A DNA stretch of 64,000 nucleotides from VXPQ01 sp965117025 (GTDB taxonomy: Bacteria; Bacteroidota; Rhodothermia; Rhodothermales; VXPQ01), in contig OZ220746.1 of assembly GCA_965117025.1 (NCBI GenBank), forward strand, positions 930,001 through 994,000, written 5' to 3'. Every line of letters begins with the position of its first letter. Within the stretch, counting starts at the first letter, position 1. This document shows, one piece after another, positions 27,261-34,662 of this stretch. Below the pieces are notes generated by a model. That model was not told where the DNA came from, searched no databases, and saw only the letters and a program-made list of their open reading frames with translations. A program made the translations under genes and the position numbers.

Positions 27261-27309
27261 TCGGATGCGCCTTGTGGATAGGGAGTATTCTACAGGAGAC
27301 GTGAGGTAG
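27261..27309 (+). repeat. Truncated copy of repeat T (aldehyde dehydrogenase tail)
   Basis: About 49 bases resembling the last 50 of the aldehyde dehydrogenase gene; the encoded end RLVDREYSTGDVR parallels LVDGEYSTGDVE. Same orientation as the copy at 12152-12263. It lies in the brxA leader, so the two copies bracket the BREX operon as direct repeats. Confidence 0.65.
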
Positions 27310-27312
27310 ACG

Positions 27313-27531
27313 TTACACGAAGTACCCGGCGATAATGGCGGCCGTGATCACGACAGCGCTTCCCACCACCCAGCGCAGCAACCGGTTTTCCGAACCGGTT
27401 ATCTCGGCTCGCAGAAAATCCTTCGTTACGAGGTCATCTTGCGATACCGTGTGCGACTCCATAATAGCGTTCGCTTGCGTTTCGCTGAATCCGGAGGCCG
27501 TCAAGGTGTTGAAGATGCGGTGCGTATCCAT
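27313..27531 (-). CDS. Small DUF1640-like membrane protein A
   Basis: 72 residues when started at the ATG at 27529-27531 (MDTHRIFNTLTASGFSETQA). An N-terminal helical part with the FSETQANAIMES block precedes a polar coiled segment (DDLVTKDFLRAEITGSENRL) and one C-terminal membrane helix (VVGSAVVITAAIIAGYF). This resembles bacterial DUF1640/CCDC90-type small coiled-coil membrane proteins. The start is set by alignment with its neighbour at 27565-27786, which opens MDTHAIFKNL; they are tandem paralogues 33 bases apart. Confidence 0.72.
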   Translation of the reverse strand: MDTHRIFNTLTASGFSETQANAIMESHTVSQDDLVTKDFLRAEITGSENRLLRWVVGSAVVITAAIIAGYFV

Positions 27532-27564
27532 ATATCGATTTCCACCATTCGATATGGGCATATC

Positions 27565-27786
27565 CTACGAAAACCGCAGTGCGACGAATAGAACAGCGTT
27601 CAGGACAGACACGATACCGGTCATCGCAAGAATGATGATCCGGGTCTGCCGTTCGAACACGGCCTCCAGTTTGTCGTTCGTAACGAGCATATTTCGGGAA
27701 TCCTGTATACCGGTTACAATGGCTTCGGACTGTTGATCCGTTAAGCCCGAATTGACGAGGTTCTTGAAAATCGCGTGCGTGTCCAT
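27565..27786 (-). CDS. Small DUF1640-like membrane protein B
   Basis: 73 residues beginning MDTHAIFKNLVNSGLTDQQS, clearly paralogous to the next gene (27313-27531). It keeps the same plan: helical head, a short polar linker (NMLVTNDKLEAVFERQTR) and a C-terminal membrane helix (IIILAMTGIVSVLNAVLFVAL). The longer reading to 27891 has no homologue-like N-terminus and is rejected. Function unknown; the pair lies between tmRNA and the BREX island. Confidence 0.72.
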   Translation of the reverse strand: MDTHAIFKNLVNSGLTDQQSEAIVTGIQDSRNMLVTNDKLEAVFERQTRIIILAMTGIVSVLNAVLFVALRFS

Positions 27787-27972
27787 GATCAATTTCGCTT
27801 CGATTTCAAGCCGTTTCCATGAGCGAAGCAAGGAAAAAGAATAAGGGCGGCGTTTCCCAACGACAGGTACAAGACACGCACGCAGCCGCAATATAACCTT
27901 GCCCGTTCGAAAATCCGCAGAAGCGAGCGGGAAAAATCCTCGGGACCCGCTTCCATGCGTCCCGATGTACTG

Positions 27973-28337
27973 TGGTGGAGATGGCGGGAGTCGAACCCGC
28001 GTCCGAATGGCCGTACCGACAAGCGTCTACGTGTGTAGTCGGTCTTTCGTGCTCACCTGCATCAAGAGCCGCCCGACAAGAGCCGGATGCAAGCAAAGGC
28101 TGATTGTTTTGACTGCGACCCGTTCAGCCGGTACAGGCCGCAGCGGGTTCATCTGAGTCGGTGCCCTGATGCACGCCGATGAACGAGCAGCGCATTGGAC
28201 AGATGGGGCTTACGCCGCCATCGCGTACGAGTAATCGTTCGCATTTACCAGTTCCCAGTCATATTAACGAGCTGGACTGAGGAGCTCGACACGCAACTTG
28301 CAGCGCGAATACCACCCGTCGAAACCATGTCATCCCC
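27973..28337 (-). ncRNA. ssrA: tmRNA (transfer-messenger RNA)
   Basis: On the minus strand the transcript begins GGGGATGACATGGTTTCGAC (28337 downwards) and ends with a T-arm GGGTTCGACTCCCG and an acceptor stem closing CATCTCC-ACCA. GGGGATG pairs with CATCTCC (one G-U pair), giving the 7-bp acceptor stem, with the CCA encoded. The tag reading frame (28248 down to 28210) encodes VNANDYSYAMAA followed by TAA, preceded by the resume alanine carried by the RNA. The length (365) and the alanine-rich tag end are typical. It rescues stalled ribosomes with SmpB (gene not in the window). Confidence 0.96.
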
Positions 28338-28442
28338 ATATGTGCAAAGAACGGCGACGCCGTATGGGCGCGCAAGGCCCTGTCCCGGTGCATTGTGCGC
28401 ACTCGTCCAAAAGAAGCTGTCCGTTTACGGATGGGACAGAAA

Positions 28443-28484
28443 CCCCCTTAACCCGTTCTACGGAGAGTAGGATGGCAAGTTTCT
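28443..28484 (-). repeat. Dispersed repeat E, copy 2
   Basis: Minus-strand AGAAACTTGCC, eleven or so variable bases, then CGTAGAACGGGTTAAGGGG, matching 10080-10120. It begins six bases after the end of the aldehyde dehydrogenase tail (repeat T) and separates that gene from tmRNA. Confidence 0.6.
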
Positions 28485-28489
28485 CCTCA

Positions 28490-28601
28490 CCTCACTCCAC
28501 GTCCCCTGTCGAATATTCCCCATCCACAAGGCGCCGGATGCCGCGCTCATTGCGGTCGCGCAGTTCCGGGGGCAATGCGGACGAGGGAAAATTCTGCCAG
28601 G
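28490..28601 (-). repeat. Repeat T, parental copy (3' end of aldehyde dehydrogenase gene)
   Basis: The last 110 bases of the aldehyde dehydrogenase gene and its stop codon, repeated with six mismatches at 12152-12263 (inverted) and partly at 27261-27309. See the finding on this repeat. Confidence 0.85.
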
Positions 28602-30087
28602 CTACGGGCCGCACGAACCGTTGAATCGCGGTATCTCCCACGGCTCCGGTACGTACATCGGTCGTGGCCGGATAGGGGCCTCCATGGTGCATGGCAGGGC
28701 ATACCTCCACGCCCGTGGGAAATCCGTTGAAAATGAACCGGCCGGCCTTTCGCCGCAACACGTGAACGAGCCCGTCATAGCGGGCAATATCTTCTTCATT
28801 GCCGTGAATCGCCGCGGTGAGCTGCCCTTTCAGACTGTGGGCAACGCTTTCCAACTCAGCGGTATCCTTCGCCACCACGACCAGGCTTGACGGCCCGAAC
28901 ACCTCCTCGGACAGCATGTCGTTCGCCAGGAAGGTCTGCACATCCGTGCGGAAGAGCGCTCCTCCGCCCTCCGTACGCGCCGGGTCCGCCTCCCGCTCCG
29001 AAACCGCCACGCGCTGCACGCCTTGCGCAGCAGCCAACCGGTCGACGCCGATGCAGAACCGGTCGCGTATGCCCCGGTGAAGCATCGACGCCGGTTCAGC
29101 CCGGCGGATGTGTTCGCCCAAAGCCTGCAGGAAGGTCTCCATCGCTTCCCCGCCGACCCCGAACACCAGCCCCGGGTTCGTACAGAACTGCCCGACGCCC
29201 AGAAGAATCGACCCCGCCAGCTTTTCGGCGAGGGCCTCCGCTCCGTTCTCCAGCGCGGAAGGCAGGATGAACACCGGATTGACGCTCCCCATCTCGGCAT
29301 ACACAGGTATCGGTACGGGGCGCGCCGCCGCCGCATCGAAAAGCGCGCGCCCACCTTGAAGCGAACCGGTGAAACCCACGGCCTGCACCAGCGGGTGCCG
29401 GACCAGTGCCAGCCCGACCTCGTAGCCCTGTCCATGTACCAGCGAGAACACGCCGGCAGGCATTTTTTCTGCTTCGGCGGCCCGGAGAATAGCGTGGGCC
29501 ACCAGCTCGGACGTGCCGGGATGCGCCGGATGCGCCTTGCAGATTACCGGGCAACCGGCAGCCAGCGCAGAGGCGGTATCGCCCCCCGGCGCCGAATAGG
29601 CCAACGGAAAATTACTGGCCCCGAACACGGCCACCGGCCCGAGGGGCACAGACATGCGGCGCAGGTCGGGCTTCGGAATGGGCGTACGGTCGGGGACGGC
29701 CCGATCGATGCGGGCATCCACCCACGAGCCTTCCCGCACGACGGCGGCGAAAAGCCGCAACTGGTACACGGTGCGGCCTCGTTCTCCCCGGATCCGGCCC
29801 TCCGGAAGTCCTGTTTCCCGGCTGGCGCGTTCGACCAGTGTTCCGCCGAGACCCTCGATCTGTGATGCAATACGTTCCAGAAAATCCGCCCGGTGGGCGG
29901 GTTCGGTAGCCGCATAGGCCTCGAAAGCGGCCTCGGCGGCTTCGGCGGCCGCGTCGATGTCGGCAGAAGAAGCCTCGATAAACACGGGGTCCAGACTGGC
30001 GCCCTGCACCGGATCCCAGGCCCGGAAGCCTTCCGTAGCCTCGCCGTTCGTCCAGCCTGCGATAAAATGTTTGCCGTGAAGGGTCAT
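28492..30087 (-). CDS. NADP-type aldehyde dehydrogenase (2,5-dioxovalerate / ketoglutarate semialdehyde type)
   Basis: 531 residues. It has the aldehyde dehydrogenase fold with GPVAVFGASNFPLAYS (cofactor site), catalytic Glu in VYAEMGSVNPVF and catalytic Cys in GVGQFCTNPGLVF. The GASNFPLAYSAPGGDTASALAAGCPVICK wording and KGSADH-like QVTAV pattern fit the 2,5-dioxovalerate (alpha-ketoglutarate semialdehyde) dehydrogenase group used in sugar-acid and hydroxyproline breakdown; the substrate is inferred. The gene's last 110 bases are the source of repeat T. It stands alone on the minus strand next to tmRNA. Confidence 0.88.
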   Translation of the reverse strand: MTLHGKHFIAGWTNGEATEGFRAWDPVQGASLDPVFIEASSADIDAAAEAAEAAFEAYAATEPAHRADFLERIASQIEGLGGTLVERASRETGLPEGRIRGERGRTVYQLRLFAAVVREGSWVDARIDRAVPDRTPIPKPDLRRMSVPLGPVAVFGASNFPLAYSAPGGDTASALAAGCPVICKAHPAHPGTSELVAHAILRAAEAEKMPAGVFSLVHGQGYEVGLALVRHPLVQAVGFTGSLQGGRALFDAAAARPVPIPVYAEMGSVNPVFILPSALENGAEALAEKLAGSILLGVGQFCTNPGLVFGVGGEAMETFLQALGEHIRRAEPASMLHRGIRDRFCIGVDRLAAAQGVQRVAVSEREADPARTEGGGALFRTDVQTFLANDMLSEEVFGPSSLVVVAKDTAELESVAHSLKGQLTAAIHGNEEDIARYDGLVHVLRRKAGRFIFNGFPTGVEVCPAMHHGGPYPATTDVRTGAVGDTAIQRFVRPVAWQNFPSSALPPELRDRNERGIRRLVDGEYSTGDVE

Positions 30088-30210
30088 GGTGGGAGAAATG
30101 TTTTTGCTTGTCTGATCAGAGGGGATGGAAAGACATCCGAAAAACGCCCTGGGTTTCCTGGGGGTTTCGGACCGCTCTTGTGCTGAGATCGAAGAAGGGG
30201 GTTATTCCTG

Positions 30211-31194
30211 TCAAGCGTTGCCCTCTGTTGTCGTCTTTTTATTCGAACCAGTCATTTTTATAAAATCCTCGTATTGCTTTTGAAGCTGTTGAGGGGTGAG
30301 GTCTGGTAATGATAAGAAGTGTTCCTTGAAACCTGCAGCACCATAGTCTTTTTCGGCGAGAACAACCAAGGAATTCCGATATTTCTCTGGAATCAGCGTT
30401 CGAAGGCGCTTAGCTTGCTCTTCCTCGAAGAAGCCAAGAGGTCCGTTGATACCGTATTTCTTCTCGACTGGATAGCCGAACAGTAGAACGGGGTTTGACA
30501 TAGCAAGGAGCAGGGCAATGTAACCGATGGTTGCTATCAATGAGTCCAGCACTTTTTCCAATGTTTCCTCCGAGTATACTGGCACAGGCAAACCATTGAA
30601 AATACACTGGTTAGGCTTCAAAGCATTAATGCCATTCCGAATGCCTCGCACATGCAAAATGTCACACAGATGCCGATAGAACCTTTTGACATCACTGGCC
30701 CAATCGGTTTGAGTATCTAATTCAACATACAAATCCTCCTTGGACAGGTTATCCAGCGTCTTCGAAAAAAATGGGATCTGGTCACGAGAATTTATCCACT
30801 TTCGTGCCTCCTCGTGGGTAGTTTGCCCTGAAACAAACCATGTACCAACAAGAATCAGTTCCAGACTGCGCCGTTGATGATCGTAAGAGGCACGGTGAAA
30901 TCCGAGAAGGGCTTGATCGAGTGCAACACCCAATTCATGTTGGGCCTCAATCCAAGGAAAAAAACCCACACGCAATAGCGAAAGAACTTCCCCAGACCGT
31001 GCATCCAGCAGATCATCCTCCATGAAACAACAAACGGCCTCAAGCTGTTCACAAGATTTGTAGTGATTCTGAATATATTCCGTCGAGCGCGCCAAAACGC
31101 CGGACAAGGGCTCGGATAGCAGATATTGCCGACGGCTCCAAGGGTCGCTAGGAACCTTCATTAGATCGATTTTTGTCGAATGAGTCATATGCAA
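30211..31194 (-). CDS. Unrecognised AT-rich accessory gene
   Basis: 327 residues that I do not recognise. The protein is helix-rich and contains one apparently hydrophobic stretch (about 228-250: ATIGYIALLLAMSNPVLLFGY), so it may be membrane-linked, and a long charged C-terminal part ending GSNKKTTTEGNA. It has no signal peptide. Composition is more AT-rich than the flanking aldehyde dehydrogenase gene. The start could be the first or third codon (MHM). It lies with a restriction enzyme remnant (31245-31403) and a small ORF in an accessory stretch between two GC-rich core genes, so it may be a transferred defence or stress gene. Confidence 0.6.
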   Translation of the reverse strand: MHMTHSTKIDLMKVPSDPWSRRQYLLSEPLSGVLARSTEYIQNHYKSCEQLEAVCCFMEDDLLDARSGEVLSLLRVGFFPWIEAQHELGVALDQALLGFHRASYDHQRRSLELILVGTWFVSGQTTHEEARKWINSRDQIPFFSKTLDNLSKEDLYVELDTQTDWASDVKRFYRHLCDILHVRGIRNGINALKPNQCIFNGLPVPVYSEETLEKVLDSLIATIGYIALLLAMSNPVLLFGYPVEKKYGINGPLGFFEEEQAKRLRTLIPEKYRNSLVVLAEKDYGAAGFKEHFLSLPDLTPQQLQKQYEDFIKMTGSNKKTTTEGNA

Positions 31195-31244
31195 ATACGA
31201 AATCCCGGTTAGGATTTTTCGTCTATGTGTTTTGTAACTGTACC

Positions 31245-31403
31245 CTATGAATATTTACACAAGATGTTTCCATGCCACTCGTAGCCGAATTGGCTCTCCG
31301 AAACGCCTTGCCGGAGCGTCAGAAGGTGCTTCCGTTCAATGCGATCTGCCTCGTTCAGGATCTGGCACCACCGGTCTTTGCACCTTGCCTTGGTAGCGAG
31401 CAT
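31245..31403 (-). pseudogene. Remnant of a type II restriction endonuclease (EcoRII-like C-terminal domain)
   Basis: A 52-codon reading frame from ATG 31401-31403. It encodes TKARCKDRWCQILNEADRIE, then KHLLTLRQGVSESQFG, which reproduces the TKTTCKDRWRQVLNEAxRI...KHLxTLQxGVSxxQ block of the EcoRII/type II restriction endonuclease catalytic domain. Nothing before or after continues it, the frame ends by a stop soon after, and the conserved EM ending is replaced by YEWHG. A fragment of a degenerated restriction system. No matching methyltransferase is present. Confidence 0.65.
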
Positions 31404-31758
31404 GCGTAATTATCCTTCTGGAAATACCATGTTGCTATATGCTTCTGCCGAAGGGAAAAGGAAATCAGGACGGCGACCCAGTTTAGGCTCAGACTGATGC
31501 GCAAAATGATAATTTGCCCGAAGCCCTTTTTCTCTGAAAATTCTATAGGCATGGAATTCGAGCGAGCGGCCCGATCAGCATCAAGGAGAAAATGAAGTCC
31601 CGCTCGATTATTCTATAATAGGTGGGTGATCTTGAGCCGGATGATACCTCCACACGACAGATCGTGCGAAGAACACCAAGGTAATGGATTATCTCTCACT
31701 GAAGAACCGTTTCAAGAGCGCGCTTGCCTACTACTCCCTGCCGTTGTATTTATGCTGT
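31404..31758. other. Gap with no supported gene
   Basis: An AT-rich stretch upstream of the restriction enzyme remnant. Short open frames on both strands show no motif or start signal that I can support. It is probably the decayed remainder of an accessory insertion. Confidence 0.5.
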
Positions 31759-31968
31759 CTAAATTTCCTCGATTATTTTGTATAATCCCCTCGAGATTCT
31801 ACGCCCCTCCTCCTCAATCATAGCGGCGGACTTGATCTGCACATTCTTTTGCGAATCGTTTTTCAGCGTTTCCGCAATTCCGCGTTGATGTTCGGCTTCC
31901 TTTTGTGTATAGTGCTCAATCGCCGCTATTGCTGAGTTAAGCAAGGCAATTTTTTCGTTTCTTTCCAT
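31759..31968 (-). CDS. Possible small charged protein
   Basis: A 69-codon frame on the minus strand, MERNEKIALLNSAIAAIEHY, rich in Lys, Glu and Ala with heptad-like spacing (EGRRISRGLYKIIEEI). Its composition looks protein-like rather than random, but the start has no convincing ribosome binding site and I know no family. Surroundings are AT-rich accessory DNA. Confidence 0.35.
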   Translation of the reverse strand: MERNEKIALLNSAIAAIEHYTQKEAEHQRGIAETLKNDSQKNVQIKSAAMIEEEGRRISRGLYKIIEEI

Positions 31969-32129
31969 AATATGAGGTGACCTTCCGGCCTGTATATACC
32001 TAAGGGAAACGGTGACAAGACCGCGTGTGAACAGATGGTATAATAGCCCCTCGCTGTAAAGAAAATATTATGAAATAAAGAATATATTATGAAATAAAGA
32101 ATATTCTGGCTTTCATCTCAGGATCCCCC

Positions 32130-33716
32130 TCACCGAATCGGCACCTCGTAGTGCTCCTTCAGACGCACCAGTTCTTCCCGCAGATGGGCGATCGTTTCGG
32201 TGTATGCGCGGTCGCCGTACACGTTGCGGAGTTCGTCCGGATCGGCTTCGAGATCGAAGAACTCCCACTGGTCCAGCGTATAGTAATGGATCAACTTGTA
32301 CCCTGCCGTGCGCACCCCTTCATGCGGGTGGACATGATGGGGCCACGGAAACTCATAGTAGTGATAGTAGACGGATTCGCGCCAGTCTTCAGGGGTTTCT
32401 CCCTGTAGCAGCGGCACGAGGCTGCGGCCCTGCATCGGCGAGGACGGCTCCACGCCGGCCATATCCAGCAGGGTCTGCGCAAGGTCGAGGTTCTGCACCA
32501 GAGCCTTGTTTTCGGAGCCGGGCTGCACGATGCCGGGCCAGCGCACGATGAGCGGCGTCTTGAACGATTCCTCATACATCCACCGCTTGTCGTACCACCC
32601 CTTTTCGCCGAGGAAGAACCCCTGATCGGAGTTGTAGATAACGATGGTGTTTTCGGCCAGGCCGGTCTCTTCAAGGTAATCCAGCAGGCGCCCGATGTTT
32701 TCGTCCATCGAATAAATAGTGCGCAGGTAGTCCTTCAGGTATCGCTGGTATTTCCAGCGAATCAGATCGCGTTCCTGCAACCCGCCCACGCGATACCGCT
32801 CATAGAACGTATCGTTCTTCGGACCGTAGGCCGCCTCCCAGTTGGTTCGCTGGGCCGGGGTAAAGCGGTCGATCCACTGGTATCCTTCCGCGACTTCGTC
32901 AAGATGTTCAGGGTTCAGGGGGAGTTTCAGGTCCCACCCCCAGCGCAGGTCCGTGGAGATTTCCATCTCCTGCAGCACGGCAGGCGTGGAAAGACCGGAA
33001 TAATCATAGAACAGGGAGCGCGGCGCGGGGATTTCCACGTCGTCGTAGCGGTTCAGGTGCGTCGGGCCGGGCAGCCAGTTGCGGTGCGGAGCCTTGTGCT
33101 GGTACATCAGCAGGAAAGGTTCGTCAGTATCCCGCCCGTTTTCGAGCCACTCGAGCGCCCGGTCCGTCACGATGTCGCTGACGTAGCCCTCGTATTGCGT
33201 ATCCCCCTCCTGCGTTCGAAACGCCGGGTTGTAATAATCGCCCTGGCCCGGCAGCACTTCCCAGTAGTCGAACCCCCGGGGATCGCTCTTCAAATGCCAT
33301 TTGCCGATGATAGCCGTCCGGTAGCCTCCCTGCTGTAGCATCTCCGGAAAAACGGGAATGGACGCTTCGAGGCTGTCATGCCGCGCATTCGTTTCGACGC
33401 CGTTCAGGTGGCTGTGCAGACCGGACAGAATGACGGCCCGGCTGGGCGCGCAAATGGAATTGGTCACGAAGGCGTTCCGGAATAGCATGCCCTCGTCCGC
33501 GAGACGGTCGAGATTGGGGGTGGGGTCCAAGGCGGCGAGGCGGCCCCCATAGGCACCGAGCGCCTGCGTCGCATGATCGTCCGAAAAGATGAAAACGATA
33601 TTGGGGCGTTCGGCAGGCTGCGCCGAGACGGGTAAAACGGCGACCATTGCGCCAGCCAGCATCCACAGGCATAAAAAACGAATCGGGGAGGGAAGTTTTA
33701 CAACGTTTCTTGTCAT
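32130..33716 (-). CDS. Type I sulfatase (formylglycine-dependent)
   Basis: 528 residues from the ATG at 33714-33716, chosen because it opens a signal peptide (TRNVVKLPSPIRFLCLWMLAGA). The catalytic signature CAPSR lies at about residue 90 (SICAPSRAVILSG), so the Cys can be converted to formylglycine, and RPNIVFIFSDDHATQALG carries the metal-binding Asp pair. GYRTAIIGKWHL and NSDQGFFLGEKGWYDKRWMYEE are further S1-family blocks. Exported to the periplasm; sulfated polysaccharides are the usual substrates in marine Bacteroidota. It ends 60 codons of acidic and aromatic residues before the stop; no maturase gene is in the window. Confidence 0.92.
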   Translation of the reverse strand: MTRNVVKLPSPIRFLCLWMLAGAMVAVLPVSAQPAERPNIVFIFSDDHATQALGAYGGRLAALDPTPNLDRLADEGMLFRNAFVTNSICAPSRAVILSGLHSHLNGVETNARHDSLEASIPVFPEMLQQGGYRTAIIGKWHLKSDPRGFDYWEVLPGQGDYYNPAFRTQEGDTQYEGYVSDIVTDRALEWLENGRDTDEPFLLMYQHKAPHRNWLPGPTHLNRYDDVEIPAPRSLFYDYSGLSTPAVLQEMEISTDLRWGWDLKLPLNPEHLDEVAEGYQWIDRFTPAQRTNWEAAYGPKNDTFYERYRVGGLQERDLIRWKYQRYLKDYLRTIYSMDENIGRLLDYLEETGLAENTIVIYNSDQGFFLGEKGWYDKRWMYEESFKTPLIVRWPGIVQPGSENKALVQNLDLAQTLLDMAGVEPSSPMQGRSLVPLLQGETPEDWRESVYYHYYEFPWPHHVHPHEGVRTAGYKLIHYYTLDQWEFFDLEADPDELRNVYGDRAYTETIAHLREELVRLKEHYEVPIR

Positions 33717-33755
33717 CGCGTCATCGGCATCGGGGCGAACTGTGCTGTTCAATAT

Positions 33756-33793
33756 AGGATACTCTGATTAAGTCCGCGAAATCAGAGTATCCT
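33756..33793. repeat. Perfect 14-bp inverted repeat between sulfatase and toxin gene
   Basis: AGGATACTCTGATT (33756-33769) and AATCAGAGTATCCT (33780-33793) are separated by 10 bases. It lies upstream of the sulfatase start (33716) and just downstream of the toxin stop (33809). No T-run follows the stem, so it reads more like a protein-binding palindrome or a non-classical terminator for the toxin operon. Confidence 0.75.
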
Positions 33794-33808
33794 GTAGCGA
33801 ATGTTCGC

Positions 33809-34231
33809 TCATGCGCCCGCCCAGGGGTCAATAATATCGATCCCCATGCCGTCGAAGTCCCGAACGTTTCTTGTCGCTACGGCCATACCGCGCGAGCGGG
33901 CAATGGCCGCAATCTGGACATCGGCCTGCGAAGCGGACCGACCGGCAGCACGACGGGCGGCTGCAATCTCTGCATAGGCGCGCGCCGCATCGCTGTCGAA
34001 CGGGAGAACCCGGCCTGCAAAATCTTCACGCAGCATGGCCTCAATCGCCGAAACGAGTTCGTCCCGACGCCGCCCTGCCGGCATGATCGCTATACCGTAA
34101 CGAAGTTCCGCCTCACCCACTGCGGAGAAGAAAAAACCGGCTGCCGCCCGTCTTGCGATCCAGGCCTCCGGAACAGGATGCGGCGACGGACGCATCAACT
34201 CGGAAACCACATTGGTGTCGAGCAGAATCAT
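33809..34231 (-). CDS. PIN-domain toxin, FitB/VapC type
   Basis: 140 residues started at MILLDTNVVSELM (ATG 34229-34231); the upstream extension in the frame is not protein-like. PIN motifs: Asp4 in LLDTN, Glu near 42 (GEAELRYG), Asp near 98 (QADVQIAAIA) and Asp near 117 (RNVRDFDG). It acts as a ribonuclease toxin neutralised by the antitoxin encoded just upstream. The antitoxin stop (34239-34241) lies eight bases before the toxin start, typical of a TA operon. Confidence 0.88.
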   Translation of the reverse strand: MILLDTNVVSELMRPSPHPVPEAWIARRAAAGFFFSAVGEAELRYGIAIMPAGRRRDELVSAIEAMLREDFAGRVLPFDSDAARAYAEIAAARRAAGRSASQADVQIAAIARSRGMAVATRNVRDFDGMGIDIIDPWAGA

Positions 34232-34238
34232 GGCCGCC

Positions 34239-34481
34239 TCAACTGAACCGGGGCGGTTCACGCATGGGGTCTCGTGGGGGCAACTCCAGTTCCACGCCGC
34301 CCAAAGGCGCAAAGCGGGCGCGAATGGCGCTCGCCAGATTGGCCGGTCCTTCCTTGCGCTCGACCGCCTCGCGCAGAATCACGCGCGCCTCTTCTTCCAT
34401 CGAGCGGCCATGCCCGGCCGCCCGCTTGCGAAGACGCGTTTTTACATCGTCGTCGAGTTTACGAATCGTGATGCTCGCCAT
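34239..34481 (-). CDS. FitA/VapB-type ribbon-helix-helix antitoxin
   Basis: 80 residues beginning MASITIRKLDDDVKTRLRKR, a ribbon-helix-helix DNA-binding motif of the FitA type, followed by GRSMEEEARVILREAV, the second helix, and an acidic-to-proline C-terminal tail that wraps the toxin. The start at 34481 is used since the longer frame adds only a Lys/Gly leader. The pair is expected to autorepress its promoter; the region upstream (34482-34662) has no clear palindrome. Confidence 0.88.
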   Translation of the reverse strand: MASITIRKLDDDVKTRLRKRAAGHGRSMEEEARVILREAVERKEGPANLASAIRARFAPLGGVELELPPRDPMREPPRFS

Positions 34482-34662
34482 ACCACCCCCCTTGTTGGTT
34501 TTCATCGATCACGAATCTACAAAATGATTGCATTGCAATCAATATCGAAAGAAAATGATCCGCTCCGGGATCGGCGGCGTGGGGGTTAGGATCGGGGCGC
34601 CTTCCGGGCTCCGGGCCTCCTATAGTTCGGTTCGGTAAGGAAAACGATCCACCCGCGTTACT

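Noticed and set aside
27973..28337. Integration of the BREX island at the tmRNA 3' end
   Set aside because: No duplicated ssrA 3' end or integrase is visible in the window.
30187..30212. Similarity of GGGGGTTATTCCTGTCAA to the region before the RT start (GGGGATTATTTCTGATCAA)
   Set aside because: Short and in different gene contexts; may be chance.
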